NCBI GenBank assembly: GCA_002332795.1
Contig: DDBP01000111.1
Location: 1-64,000, forward strand
Source: Anaerolineales bacterium UBA2029
GTDB taxonomy: Bacteria; Chloroflexota; Anaerolineae; Aggregatilineales; Aggregatilineaceae
Direction of reading: 5' to 3'
DNA: 64,000 nt
The notes under the pieces were generated by a model. That model saw nothing but the letters and a program-made list of their open reading frames with translations, was not told where the DNA came from and ran no database searches. Below are positions 1-9,153 of this stretch, piece by piece; within the stretch, counting starts at the first letter, position 1, and the number at the start of each line of letters is the position of its first letter. Made by a program: the position numbers and the translations under genes.

Positions 1-775
1 TCTCCAGCTCCGCCACCGACCCCGCCACAACCCCCCGCGCGCACAGCGACCGGAACACGCAGTGCCGACAACGCCGCTGCTCCGTCGTCAGTGGCCAAGT
101 CTGAGGCTGATCCCCGGCCAGAATCTCGCCGACCAACTGTGTCAGGCGTACCCCACTCTCCACATGCCAGACAGAGGTGTAATCAAAACGCAGCGGGGCC
201 TCAGGAGCAGCCGTGAACCAGTAGATCATGCTGATCCGCTCTGGTTCCACCCATCCGCCAAACAGGGACGGCCCCACTGTTGCCATCATCCACAGATACA
301 ACGTGGTTTGCATGCGCTCTCGCAACCACCCGGCCCGCGGCACAGGAGCATGCGTCTTCCAGTCGAAGATATACACATGACGATCCGGTTGCACTACCAC
401 CAGGTCGAGCGCTGCAACTACCCGCGCTCCGTCCAGGTCGGCACTCAGTCGCAGTTCCGGGTAACGGTCGCCGGATAACCTGTGCAGGAAGGCAAAGTCC
501 AGATATTCCTGCCACCAGCCGCGCAATGTCTGATCGGTTCCTAACAAAGCCTCCAGTTGAGGAGTCGGCATGCCGAGTTGGTGCCGCTCTACCAGCCGGT
601 GAAAGCGCTCACCACGACGCACTGAAAGCTCGTGCTCGAACAGCGGCTCGGCCTCCACCGCCGGCCAGCGCTGGTTGACCACGTAGCGCAACTGAAACCG
701 GCGCGGGCAGTCCACATAGTCCTGGAGACTTGCCTGAGTGAAAGTGAAACCTTCTGGCAACAACAATGGTGTCAT
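1..775 (-). CDS. RecB-family PD-(D/E)XK nuclease with Fe-S cysteines (partial, runs off window)
   Basis: Reading from an ATG at 775, the frame stays open to the window edge, so at least 258 codons are present and the C-terminus is missing. Nuclease motifs are visible: GERFHRL near residue 55-61 (His59), Asp124 in AALDLVVV and DWK at 138-140, the usual D...(D/E)xK of the RecB/AddB/Cas4 clan. Four cysteines sit where AddB and Cas4 hold a 4Fe-4S cluster: Cys23 in DCPRRF, then Cys236-x2-Cys239-x5-Cys245. A GGAG lies about 10 nt before the ATG. The gene starts 7 nt after the helicase stop and is the third gene of a minus-strand operon. By family knowledge it would be the nuclease of a DNA end-processing complex; here it is a separate protein rather than a fused C-terminal domain. 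Activity is inferred. Confidence 0.82.
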   Translation of the reverse strand, partial: MTPLLLPEGFTFTQASLQDYVDCPRRFQLRYVVNQRWPAVEAEPLFEHELSVRRGERFHRLVERHQLGMPTPQLEALLGTDQTLRGWWQEYLDFAFLHRLSGDRYPELRLSADLDGARVVAALDLVVVQPDRHVYIFDWKTHAPVPRAGWLRERMQTTLYLWMMATVGPSLFGGWVEPERISMIYWFTAAPEAPLRFDYTSVWHVESGVRLTQLVGEILAGDQPQTWPLTTEQRRCRHCVFRSLCARGVVAGSVAELE

Positions 776-782
776 CCTCGCG

Positions 783-3122
783 CTACTCCCAGTAGTGACC
801 GTCCACATAGCTGCCCAGATGGATCAATGGGAGAGCAGGCTGATTTTCGCGAGCAGGACCCTTGTGGGCATAGCGGCCCACATTCCACGAAATGATCACC
901 TCGCGTTTGGCTCGCGTGATCCCTACATAGAGCAAACGCAGCCGCTCACAGGCGTATTCGATGCGCGCCCGCCGGGTTGCTTCTCCTTCCTGATAGGCAG
1001 GTAGTCTGCCAATCAGGTAGTCCAGTTGCGCCAGCAATTCGGCTCCTAGATTCAGCCGAAAGCCGCCGCCATCTGGAACGTAACGCACGAACCAGCGCTC
1101 GTCGCGATAGGAATCGTAGGGCATAGCAGAGGGAAAGTCGTAGTTGTTCACGGACAACAGGTAGACGCGATCCCACTCCAGGCCCTTGGCGGCATGCATG
1201 GTGGCGATGGTCACAACGCCCGGTTTGGGAGCGTAACCGGCTTCGTCATCGTCGAAGCCCAGAAAGCGACGCTGATTCTTGTTGATTGCGCTCAACTCGG
1301 CCACAAAATCTGCCAGCCGCCAGTCCGGATGAGAGTTGGCGAGGGCGCGCAGTGTCACAGCCACTTTGTGCCCCAAAGCGAGATCGGCGGGTGTGTCGAA
1401 AAGGTCCTGAGAGATGGTCAGGACAAGCTGATCAATGGGGAGATCCGTCAGGCGCAGCCAGCGGCGGACGTTGAAACGGAAACGTTCCAGTTCGTCCGCA
1501 ATCCAATGATAGACTTCGGGCAGCTCCGGTAGCGCAGGCTGATTGCCAGGATCGTCCGGCCACAGCAGTTGCTCGACGGTGGGCACCGACTTGAAGTACG
1601 CTGAGAGGGCGGCGGAAACGTCCGTGTCCGCGCGCACCGTGTCGCGGCGCTCGTCGGAGAGGTGACTCCAGAAAAGCTGCTTGAGCCGTTGCAAGTGGTC
1701 GGGATGGGACAGGTATTCCAGCACGGCGATGAGGCGTCCCACGGACTGACGAGTCTGCGAGGTACTGCGCAGCAGTTCTTCGAAACGCACTTGAGGGTAA
1801 TGGCGGCGCAGTTCCTCGGCCAGGGCATAGCCGCGGTTGTTATCTGGCACTAACACCGCTACCGTGTAGGGGGAGGGGCGACCGTCCTCGAAAAGGGCTA
1901 CCAGAGGTAGCGCGCTGCGGTTGATCACATAGTCGAGTTCGGCGGCGGGGGTTATTTTATCGTCCGGGCGATAGCGCAATTCGATCTGACATTCTTCGGT
2001 TGGAGGATTCGGGTCTGGATCGTCAACATCTGTCGGCTGGATGACACCGCGCAGCGATCCCTGACGGCCATGCGGTTGATATTCGAACGTGGCGCGCAGC
2101 GCCGGCGTAGGATGCTCTTCGGTGGCCCAACGCACCAGTTCGTTTGCCAGATCAATGATGGGGGCTGCCGAGCGTCCGGATACCGACAGTGGCTTTTCGT
2201 CTACGTCGTCGCGATCAAGGAAGCGGCGCAAGAAACCAGGATTGGCCGTGGTGAAGGTGGTGTAGATGGCCTGGTTGGGATCGCCGACGCGCACCCAGTT
2301 GCGCTCCCCACTCAGGAGACGCAGCATCTCTTCCTGCAGGCGCGAACTATCCTGAGCTTCGTCTTCCAACACGAAGGGCCAGCGCTGCTGAAGACGGGCC
2401 AGGAAATCAGGCTCGCTTTCCAGCACGTCGAGCGCCAGCCGCACCAGGTCGTCAAAATCCACAGCGCCGCGATAGGCCAGGCTGCGTTGATAATCGGCAT
2501 ACGCGGCCACAGCGAAGCGGGCCAGTTCGAATTCGGCGGGCGCATCCTCCAGCAGCGCCATCAGCTCTGCGGGGGATCGGCGGAGGTCTTTGGCCTGCCG
2601 GATGAAGATGCTGACCAGGTCGGGTAGCTCCTCCTCAAGCGCCTGCCAGGTTGCGCGCGGGTCAGACGCAGGATCGAGATACCCCTGTAACCGCTCGCGC
2701 CATTGTGCAGCAAGCTGCGCGACAATGTCGTGCTGAATGAGCTGAGTTTCCTTCTCATCCAGGATGAAAAAGTCCCCGGAGAGGCCAACCAGCGCGGGGC
2801 GTTCGTGAATGATGTCGCGCGCCAGGCCGTGCAGGGTGCGCACCCGATAGCCTACATGCCCGATCAGGTGATAGTCCTGACTGAGAATCTGGGCAATGCG
2901 CGCGCGGAAACTGTTCACGGCGGAGTTGGTGAAGGTGACAATGAGCACTTCCTGATCGGGGCCAACCTGACCCGTGTAGATCAGGCGGGCGGCCAGGTGA
3001 GCCAGGGTGAAAGTCTTGCCACTGCCGGGGACAGCCGCAATACCCAGTTTGCCACCACGGTACTTATAGACGATCTCTTCCTGTTCCGGGCGGAGGCGAA
3101 AAGACACCGTCTCAGCGCTCAT
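783..3122 (-). CDS. UvrD/Rep-type superfamily 1 DNA helicase (AddA/PcrA-like)
   Basis: A 779-residue SF1 helicase. Visible motifs: Walker A AVPGSGKT at 30-37, motif II DEAQD at 254-258, motif III VGDPNQAIY near 280, motif V TIATMHAAKGLEW at 638-650 and motif VI LLYVGITRAKR at 730-740. There is no nuclease domain at the C-terminus, unlike full-length AddA. The ATG at 3122 overlaps the stop of the upstream gene in an ATGA, which fixes the start; a longer open frame reaching back to 3245 lies inside that gene and is ignored. With its neighbours it probably unwinds double-stranded DNA ends for recombination. A role in defence or general repair cannot be excluded. Confidence 0.88.
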   Translation of the reverse strand: MSAETVSFRLRPEQEEIVYKYRGGKLGIAAVPGSGKTFTLAHLAARLIYTGQVGPDQEVLIVTFTNSAVNSFRARIAQILSQDYHLIGHVGYRVRTLHGLARDIIHERPALVGLSGDFFILDEKETQLIQHDIVAQLAAQWRERLQGYLDPASDPRATWQALEEELPDLVSIFIRQAKDLRRSPAELMALLEDAPAEFELARFAVAAYADYQRSLAYRGAVDFDDLVRLALDVLESEPDFLARLQQRWPFVLEDEAQDSSRLQEEMLRLLSGERNWVRVGDPNQAIYTTFTTANPGFLRRFLDRDDVDEKPLSVSGRSAAPIIDLANELVRWATEEHPTPALRATFEYQPHGRQGSLRGVIQPTDVDDPDPNPPTEECQIELRYRPDDKITPAAELDYVINRSALPLVALFEDGRPSPYTVAVLVPDNNRGYALAEELRRHYPQVRFEELLRSTSQTRQSVGRLIAVLEYLSHPDHLQRLKQLFWSHLSDERRDTVRADTDVSAALSAYFKSVPTVEQLLWPDDPGNQPALPELPEVYHWIADELERFRFNVRRWLRLTDLPIDQLVLTISQDLFDTPADLALGHKVAVTLRALANSHPDWRLADFVAELSAINKNQRRFLGFDDDEAGYAPKPGVVTIATMHAAKGLEWDRVYLLSVNNYDFPSAMPYDSYRDERWFVRYVPDGGGFRLNLGAELLAQLDYLIGRLPAYQEGEATRRARIEYACERLRLLYVGITRAKREVIISWNVGRYAHKGPARENQPALPLIHLGSYVDGHYWE

Positions 3123-5188
3123 GCGGAGCCTCCCCAGGACAACGGCTGCTGCTGCAACTGCTGCAACACGCGCAGCAGGGGGCCGCGCTGTTCGTAGCCC
3201 TGCTCGCCTAGCTCGGCGATGGCCGCATAGACCCGTCGGCGGCACCGGCGTACCAGGCCCACGATCAGGCGGCGGAGGGCATCGTCGCGGGCGGCGACTT
3301 CCATGCTATCTGTCCAGACCTGATCGGCAGGGTAGTTTCTGCTCAGGACATAGGGGTGAGTCAACGGCTGCTCCAGACGTTCCCACCACGAGGTGCTGCC
3401 CACATCGAGCCAAAACTGATAATCGGTCCAGCGGTTACGCATCAGGAACGTATAGGCAGGAGCCAGAAAGACAGCGTCGCGCTGTTCATCTTGCCAGCTA
3501 GTGACATAGAGTGCGCCGAGCAACCCCTGGCGTACCAGTTCATAGTATTCGCGGCTGATGGCGTCCCAGCTTTCTTCGACGCCATCGGGGTAAAGCGTTT
3601 GGCGGAAGCGGCGCGCCGATTCGACAAGTTCAGCGATGATGCGCCCGGCCTCTGCATCGGCATGAAAGCCGAACTCAGGCTGCGAAAGCACCTCGCCGAA
3701 GAGTCGGCTGAAGAAGTGGTCGAGCGGAATCTGGCCGAGGTTGTTTTGAGAGTAGTCCATCAGCCAGGCGCGTAGCCGTTCGTAGCGCTCTCCAGCCAGA
3801 TAGGAGATGCGCTGTTGCGTGGCGGGCTGAATGTTATCAAAGCTGCCCAGTTCGGCGCGGCCAGGACGGTAGACGATCTGCGCCAGCAGCCAGGCGCGGA
3901 CAGGATCGAGATCGGCGATGGCGCGATGCAGTGCATCGGCGACATCCTGCACGGGGGGCGTGAAGCCCCAGTGACGATGCGCCAGGGCCGTCAGGGTGAG
4001 GACAACACGTGCGGCGGGTTCTTCGCGCAGTGCACGCGATGGTCGGTGCGACACGACCGGTATACCGCGTTCCTCCAGACGGGTGGCCAACGAGAAACGC
4101 AGCGCGTCGCTCATGTACGGCGCGACGATCACGACTTCGCGCGGATTCACCCCTGCCTGCACGAGGGCGGCCACTTCATCTACGACCCAGTCAACCATCT
4201 GCGGGAAGAAGCGGGCCGAGTGAATCACCAGGGGCTGTTCGCCTGGATCGGCAGCGATGGTCGCAGGCGCAGGTTCGCCGGACAGGATGGCAGACAGCGA
4301 ATCCGCCAGGGCCGCCATTAGCGGAGACGTGCCGACCGGCTCCTCCCAGACTTCGCGCTCGTCAGCAAGCTCAGACAGACGGTACATGCCAGCCGGGTCT
4401 GCTCCCAGGAAGAGACGAAAACCGCCATCATAGTCATAGAGGAAAAGCGCGGAATCCAGGCCAGGCAACAGCCAGCGGATGAAATCCTCGACCAGGGGGA
4501 AGTTTTCTTCCAGGTTGTCGGCGATCAGGTGACGGTAACGGCTGCGGATGTAGCGCTCGAAGAGCGGCTCGCGCAGCAAGTGCGTCATGAAGACTTCGAT
4601 CTGCAGTGAGAAGTCGAGCAGGCTGTAGCGCAGGCAGAGTTCCCGGAAACGTTTGGCGATCTCCAGACAAGCGCGATAGACAGGCGGGCGGCTCGAATGG
4701 CGATCTCCCCAGGCTGCGATCAGGCGATCGGCGACGGCATCCAGGGGGATCTGGTTCATGGCTGCTTTGGAGAGATTGTCGAGAGTCTGACGCATGATCT
4801 CGAAGGCGGTCACGGAGACGCTGTCGAAGACTCCCGTCTTCTGAGCTTCCAGCACCAGGCGGGCCATGAAGTACTGCGCTGTCTCGATAGTCAGAAACAA
4901 CGGTTCCAGAGTCGGATCGGCGAATCCTGCGGGTTGCCAGACCAGGGGCCAGAAAACTTCAAGGCTGCGGCGGGCCAGTCCACCGAGGGTCACGATGTCA
5001 ATCGCGGTACCCGGTGGCCAAGCCACATCTGAGAAGGCGCGATAGTACGGCCAACCCAAAGTGCGATGGGGCAGGAGAATCAAGATCTGGTCGCCGGTTA
5101 CTCCCGCGTCCAACAGCTCGCGGACGTAGCCAACGGCGCGCGTCGTCTTGCCCGTGCCGGCTGGCCCTTCGACGAAATACACTGTCAT
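3119..5188 (-). CDS. AddB-like inactive-helicase subunit
   Basis: A 689-residue protein opening with a clear P-loop, EGPAGTGKTT at 7-16. Where an active SF1 helicase has DExx, this one reads LIADNLEEN at 221-229, a degenerate Walker B as in AddB-type subunits that keep the fold but not motor activity. LLDFSLQIEVF near 190-200 resembles the YDFxDL region of these proteins. No cysteine cluster or nuclease motif is seen at the C-terminus; those are in the separate gene at 1-775. The ATG at 5188 was preferred over a longer frame from 5245 because the P-loop then begins at the usual position. First gene of the operon; it overlaps the helicase by 4 nt, so coupled translation is likely. Confidence 0.72.
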   Translation of the reverse strand: MTVYFVEGPAGTGKTTRAVGYVRELLDAGVTGDQILILLPHRTLGWPYYRAFSDVAWPPGTAIDIVTLGGLARRSLEVFWPLVWQPAGFADPTLEPLFLTIETAQYFMARLVLEAQKTGVFDSVSVTAFEIMRQTLDNLSKAAMNQIPLDAVADRLIAAWGDRHSSRPPVYRACLEIAKRFRELCLRYSLLDFSLQIEVFMTHLLREPLFERYIRSRYRHLIADNLEENFPLVEDFIRWLLPGLDSALFLYDYDGGFRLFLGADPAGMYRLSELADEREVWEEPVGTSPLMAALADSLSAILSGEPAPATIAADPGEQPLVIHSARFFPQMVDWVVDEVAALVQAGVNPREVVIVAPYMSDALRFSLATRLEERGIPVVSHRPSRALREEPAARVVLTLTALAHRHWGFTPPVQDVADALHRAIADLDPVRAWLLAQIVYRPGRAELGSFDNIQPATQQRISYLAGERYERLRAWLMDYSQNNLGQIPLDHFFSRLFGEVLSQPEFGFHADAEAGRIIAELVESARRFRQTLYPDGVEESWDAISREYYELVRQGLLGALYVTSWQDEQRDAVFLAPAYTFLMRNRWTDYQFWLDVGSTSWWERLEQPLTHPYVLSRNYPADQVWTDSMEVAARDDALRRLIVGLVRRCRRRVYAAIAELGEQGYEQRGPLLRVLQQLQQQPLSWGGSA

Positions 5189-5285
5189 AGGAAGGCCCTC
5201 GTAGCGCAAGATGGAGGCAGCCTGACAAACACTTGTTCTAGCCAACTATAGCATATGGGGCGGAAAAATACGAACGCTCAGACGG

Positions 5286-5318
5286 CTTACTCTGTGGTAT
5301 GATAGGTACCGGTATAAT
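5286..5318 (+). promoter_or_regulatory. Probable promoter of the Ca2+-ATPase gene
   Basis: A consensus TATAAT lies at 5313-5318, with only a weak -35 (TTAC around 5287). It lies inside the longest open frame, which shows the frame upstream of about 5330 is not translated. Confidence 0.5.
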
Positions 5319-5352
5319 GGGCTTAACGAATTCACAAGGGATGGTACATCCG

Positions 5353-8151
5353 ATGAGCATGTCTGTGCCAAAGCAACCCTGGCACACTATGGCGGCAGAC
5401 GAGGTTCTGGCTGCGCTCAAGAGCGACCGCGCCAAGGGCTTGACGACGGCAGAAGCGGAAACCCGACTGGTGCTGGTAGGACCGAATGCGCTGCGCGAAC
5501 AACCCCGACCGACCTTCTGGCAGCGCCTGCTGGCGCAGTTCCGGAGTTTTGTCATCTATGTGCTGATCTTCGCGGCGCTGCTATCCGCGGCTCTGGGAGA
5601 CTGGATCGAAGCTGCTGCGATCCTGGCTATTGTCGCGCTGAATGCTGTATTGGGAGTCATCCAGGAAGGTAAGGCCGAGGAAGCCCTGGCCGCGCTGCAC
5701 AAGCTCACAGCACCGGAGGCGATCGTCGTTCGTGATGGCCTGCAGCAGAATATCCCGGCCAGCCAGATCGTGCCAGGCGATATTGTAGTTCTGGAAGCTG
5801 GCAACTACGTGCCCGCCGACGTCCGCCTGCTGGAGGCGGTCAACCTCAAGGTAGATGAATCTTCTCTGACTGGAGAGTCGGTGGCGGTAGACAAACGCGC
5901 CGACATCACGGTGCCCGAAGACTCGCTCCCAGGCGATCGCAAGAACATGGGGTACATGGGCACGACCGTTACCTATGGACGCGGGCGTGCCGTTGTAGTC
6001 AGCACTGGCATGGCAACCGAGATCGGCAAGATCGCTGACATGATCCAGTCTACCGAAGAAGAGGCGACGCCTTTGCAGCGCAGACTGGATCAGTTGGGGC
6101 GTACACTGAGCATTGCTGCACTGGTCATTTGTGTGCTGGTAGGCGTCGTGATCTTCGCACGCGAGATCAGCAGAGGGGACATCGATCTGGCAAGTGCCCT
6201 CAAAGACTCCGTGCTCACTGCGGTTGCGCTGGCCATTGCGGCAGTGCCCGAAGGGCTTCCGGCCATCGTGACGATCAACCTGGCGATTGGCATGCGCGAG
6301 ATGATCCGCCGCAATGCGCTGATCCGGCGGCTCCCGGCGGTCGAGACGCTGGGCAGCGCGTCGGCGATTTGCTCCGATAAGACGGGTACGCTGACCCAGA
6401 ATCAAATGACGGTTGTCAGGTTGTACGTCAATGGCACGCTTGTCGAGGTCACGGGAAGCGGGTATGCCCCACAAGGAGACTTTATCCTCAATGGGGACAG
6501 GGTGGACATTACGACTGTGCCGGATGCTTACCAACTGATCATGGGTGGTTTGTTGGCCAGCGATGCCCGTCTCGAGGCGAGCGGTGTGGCTCTGACGGGG
6601 GGTAACAACGGCAACAGACCCGAACTGCGGATGGTAGGCGATCCGACGGAAGGCGCGCTGGTCACGCTGGCGGCGAAAGCAAACCTGTGGCGCGACGAGC
6701 TTGAGGCCCACTATCCGCGCGTGAACGAGATTCCTTTCGACTCTGGGCGTAAGCGCATGAGCACGATCCATGCGCGGCCCGAAGGTGGCTATCTGGCGGT
6801 CACCAAGGGCGCGCCGGAGATTGTGTTGGAGCGCTGCTCACACATGCTGCGGGGCGGCACCGTCTGCGCTCTTGACCATGAGGCGCGCGCCGAGATTCTG
6901 CGTATGAACCAGGAGTTTGCCAATCAGGCTTTGCGGGTGCTGGCGGTGGCGCAGCGCCCGTTGGAGAGCATTCCAGACCCGCTCACGCCGGATACCCTGG
7001 AAACCGATCTCACTTTCGTCGGCCTGGTTGCCATGATTGATCCGGCGCGTCCGGAGGTCTCTGCCGCTATCGAAAGGGCGCGTCACGCGGGCATTCGGAC
7101 GGTCATGGTCACGGGCGATTATCCGGATACGGCGCGTGCTATTGCGCAGCAGATCGGCCTGTTGCGTCCTGGTGGTCGTGTCTTGCGCGGTAGCGAGGTC
7201 GAAGCCATGTCGGCGGAACAATTGGCCACGATCATCGAGGAAGTGGATGTCTTTGCACGAGTTTCTCCGGAGCACAAGGTGCGCATCGTGGAGGCATTCC
7301 GGGCGCGCGATCACGTCGTGGCAATGACGGGCGACGGTGTCAACGATGCACCCGCCCTCAAGCGAGCCAGCATTGGCGTGGCGATGGGAATTACCGGCAC
7401 GGATGTTTCGAAAGAGACGGCAGACATGGTGCTCACCGACGACAATTATGTGAGCATTGTCTCTGCTGTGGAGCAGGGGCGGATCATCTATTCGAATATC
7501 CGCAAGTTCGTGTTCTTCCTGCTGAGCTGCAACCTGGCCGAAATCGCTGTGATCTTCCTGGCAACTCTGGCGGGCACTCCGGCTCCTCTCACGCCCATTC
7601 AGTTGCTGTGGCTCAACCTGCTGACGGACGGTGCACCCGCGCTGGCGTTGGGCGTAGAGAAAGGCGATCCGGACATCATGGATAATCCTCCACGCCCTGT
7701 GCACGAGCCGATCATCAACCGCGAGATGCGGCTGGGCATGGTGATTCAGACGGTGATCATCACCACTGTCACCTTGCTGGCCTTCGCTCTTGGTCGTCAC
7801 CTGCATCCCGCAGACTGGACCCTTGCACGCACGATGGCATTCGTGACGCTATCGTTTTCCGAATTGCTGCGCGCCTACACTGCGCGATCGGAAATCTATC
7901 CGCTCCATCGGATTGGCTTCTTCAGCAACCGCTTCATGCAGTATGCGGTGCTCACCTCCGTGATCTTGCTGCTGGCCGTGGTGTACATTCCGTTTTTGCA
8001 GGCTGTATTCGACACCGTGACCCTCTCGGCGCTGCACTGGGGGTACCTGATCCCGTTGATCTTGTTGCCCTCAGTGATTGCCGAGCTAACCAAGGCATAC
8101 CTGCGACACAACATGGCTCGTCACGCGCGCGGCGTAGCAGTATCTGGCTGA
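5353..8151 (+). CDS. P2-type Ca2+-transporting ATPase (SERCA/LMCA-like)
   Basis: A 932-residue P-type ATPase that pumps a cation, most likely Ca2+, out of the cytoplasm. In order: N-terminal cation-ATPase domain, TGES at 173-176 in the actuator domain, PEGLP at 299-303 in M4, SDKTGTLT with the phosphorylated Asp342, TGDGVNDAP in the hinge, then six C-terminal membrane helices. Ca2+-ligand positions known from SERCA are present: N and E in M5 (SCNLAEI), N and D in M6 (NLLTD) and E in M8 (TLSFSE). ATG 5353 was chosen because AAGGGA lies 11 nt upstream and the promoter -10 at 5313 excludes earlier starts. Monocistronic, with a terminator at 8172. Another divalent cation is possible but less likely. 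Confidence 0.9.
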   Translation: MSMSVPKQPWHTMAADEVLAALKSDRAKGLTTAEAETRLVLVGPNALREQPRPTFWQRLLAQFRSFVIYVLIFAALLSAALGDWIEAAAILAIVALNAVLGVIQEGKAEEALAALHKLTAPEAIVVRDGLQQNIPASQIVPGDIVVLEAGNYVPADVRLLEAVNLKVDESSLTGESVAVDKRADITVPEDSLPGDRKNMGYMGTTVTYGRGRAVVVSTGMATEIGKIADMIQSTEEEATPLQRRLDQLGRTLSIAALVICVLVGVVIFAREISRGDIDLASALKDSVLTAVALAIAAVPEGLPAIVTINLAIGMREMIRRNALIRRLPAVETLGSASAICSDKTGTLTQNQMTVVRLYVNGTLVEVTGSGYAPQGDFILNGDRVDITTVPDAYQLIMGGLLASDARLEASGVALTGGNNGNRPELRMVGDPTEGALVTLAAKANLWRDELEAHYPRVNEIPFDSGRKRMSTIHARPEGGYLAVTKGAPEIVLERCSHMLRGGTVCALDHEARAEILRMNQEFANQALRVLAVAQRPLESIPDPLTPDTLETDLTFVGLVAMIDPARPEVSAAIERARHAGIRTVMVTGDYPDTARAIAQQIGLLRPGGRVLRGSEVEAMSAEQLATIIEEVDVFARVSPEHKVRIVEAFRARDHVVAMTGDGVNDAPALKRASIGVAMGITGTDVSKETADMVLTDDNYVSIVSAVEQGRIIYSNIRKFVFFLLSCNLAEIAVIFLATLAGTPAPLTPIQLLWLNLLTDGAPALALGVEKGDPDIMDNPPRPVHEPIINREMRLGMVIQTVIITTVTLLAFALGRHLHPADWTLARTMAFVTLSFSELLRAYTARSEIYPLHRIGFFSNRFMQYAVLTSVILLLAVVYIPFLQAVFDTVTLSALHWGYLIPLILLPSVIAELTKAYLRHNMARHARGVAVSG

Positions 8152-8171
8152 CAGTCAGGAGCGTAGGCAAG

Positions 8172-8203
8172 AGGCCGCCAACAGAGCGGCCTTTCTTGTT
8201 GTT
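8172..8203 (+). terminator. Intrinsic terminator of the Ca2+-ATPase gene
   Basis: AGGCCGC at 8172-8178 pairs perfectly with GCGGCCT at 8186-8192 across a 7-nt loop, followed by TTCTTGTTGTT. It starts 20 bases after the stop codon. Confidence 0.85.
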
Positions 8204-8257
8204 GGCGACAGGGACGTTTGCCGGGAAGTGCAGGTGAAGCGCCGCGACCAGAAAGGC

Positions 8258-8287
8258 GAGCGTCGCGTGTGGGGAGACGCGACGCTC
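8258..8287. repeat. Perfect 11-bp inverted repeat between convergent genes
   Basis: GAGCGTCGCGT (8258-8268) and ACGCGACGCTC (8277-8287) form an 11-bp stem with an 8-nt loop. No T-run follows on either strand. It may still slow or end transcription arriving from the minus-strand operon that stops at 8416. The rest of 8204-8415 holds nothing else I can recognise. Confidence 0.6.
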
Positions 8288-8415
8288 TAGCGGGTGGGGT
8301 GGTGGGATGTCCTTTGCGGACTCTTGACGATAGTATAAAAAACTTGTAACGAATTGTCAAGGCTTATCCGGTAAATTTGTCCGACCTTTTTCCTGTCTCT
8401 GCTGCTGCCGACGTT

Positions 8416-9135
8416 TTACCGCCGATTCAGCGCCAGATAGTCTACCACGGTGACGAACAACTGCGGATCGAGCTGATCTTCAAGATAGGTACCAACATAT
8501 TGTACCCATCGCTCCGCGTCGTGCGCCACGATCAGCCAGTAGCGGTCGTTGTAGAGCGCTCGTTCTATGGTCAGCAGATCGTGTGCCCAGGGCTGTCGCT
8601 GTCCATGCAAGAGTAACCGGTGCGTGCTGAGATAGCACTTGCCAGAGTCCAGGACGGTTCCACGATTGGGCCGCACAAAGAGCGTGGTGGGCGCGACCTC
8701 GCGCAACGTGACCGCTCGCATTTCCAGCATGAGCTGTTCACCGGCACGCAAAGCCAGGGGAAGTTCGGCCTCAGGCGGAACCAGCCAGGAGAGATCGCCG
8801 CTTTCGGCCTGGAAGACGCGCATTCGTTGCGCATAACCGCGGCGACTGATATCGAGCGCGTCCGAGGCGCTCACCCAGCCGTGACGACGGTAGTGCACGG
8901 CGACATAGTAGTAGCGCGGGTCCTGGTTGACGCGGCGGTAACGGATACGCCAGTCATCAGCAGAGTTCGGGTCATAGTCAAGTTCGGCCACCGAGCCACA
9001 ATGGTTGCAGCGCAAGAGCGGATAGCGGCGCGGCCCCAGAAAGCGCCGCTCTGTCGAGAGCACAGTTGTCCCTTCACGGTGGCAGTACAGGCACCCCTCA
9101 AGCGGCGGAATACGTGGAACCGGCTCGCCATGCAT
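8416..9135 (-). CDS. Zinc-ribbon protein of unknown function
   Basis: 239 residues. The N-terminus carries CLYC at 15-18 and CNHC at 43-46, a treble-clef or zinc-ribbon pair that probably binds one Zn2+. The remainder is predicted mixed alpha/beta with no membrane segment. The C-terminal half (SGKCYLSTHRLLLHG onward) has the rhythm of a PH- or GRAM-like domain, but that is only an impression. It follows trpS by 18 nt on the same strand and is probably the last gene of that operon. No function can be assigned. Confidence 0.75.
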   Translation of the reverse strand: MHGEPVPRIPPLEGCLYCHREGTTVLSTERRFLGPRRYPLLRCNHCGSVAELDYDPNSADDWRIRYRRVNQDPRYYYVAVHYRRHGWVSASDALDISRRGYAQRMRVFQAESGDLSWLVPPEAELPLALRAGEQLMLEMRAVTLREVAPTTLFVRPNRGTVLDSGKCYLSTHRLLLHGQRQPWAHDLLTIERALYNDRYWLIVAHDAERWVQYVGTYLEDQLDPQLFVTVVDYLALNRR

Positions 9136-9153
9136 GGCGCCCTCCCGGCCTGT

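Noticed and set aside
3123..3245. N-terminal extension of the UvrD-like helicase
   Set aside because: Arg/Ala-rich and entirely within the upstream gene; the ATGA overlap at 3119-3122 is the natural start.
5561..6771. Long minus-strand open frame within the Ca2+-ATPase gene
   Set aside because: A shadow frame of a high-GC gene; its translation shows no domain, and the opposite strand encodes a complete P-type ATPase.
8258..8287. Intrinsic terminator
   Set aside because: The stem is perfect but no T-run follows on either strand, so it is listed only as an inverted repeat.
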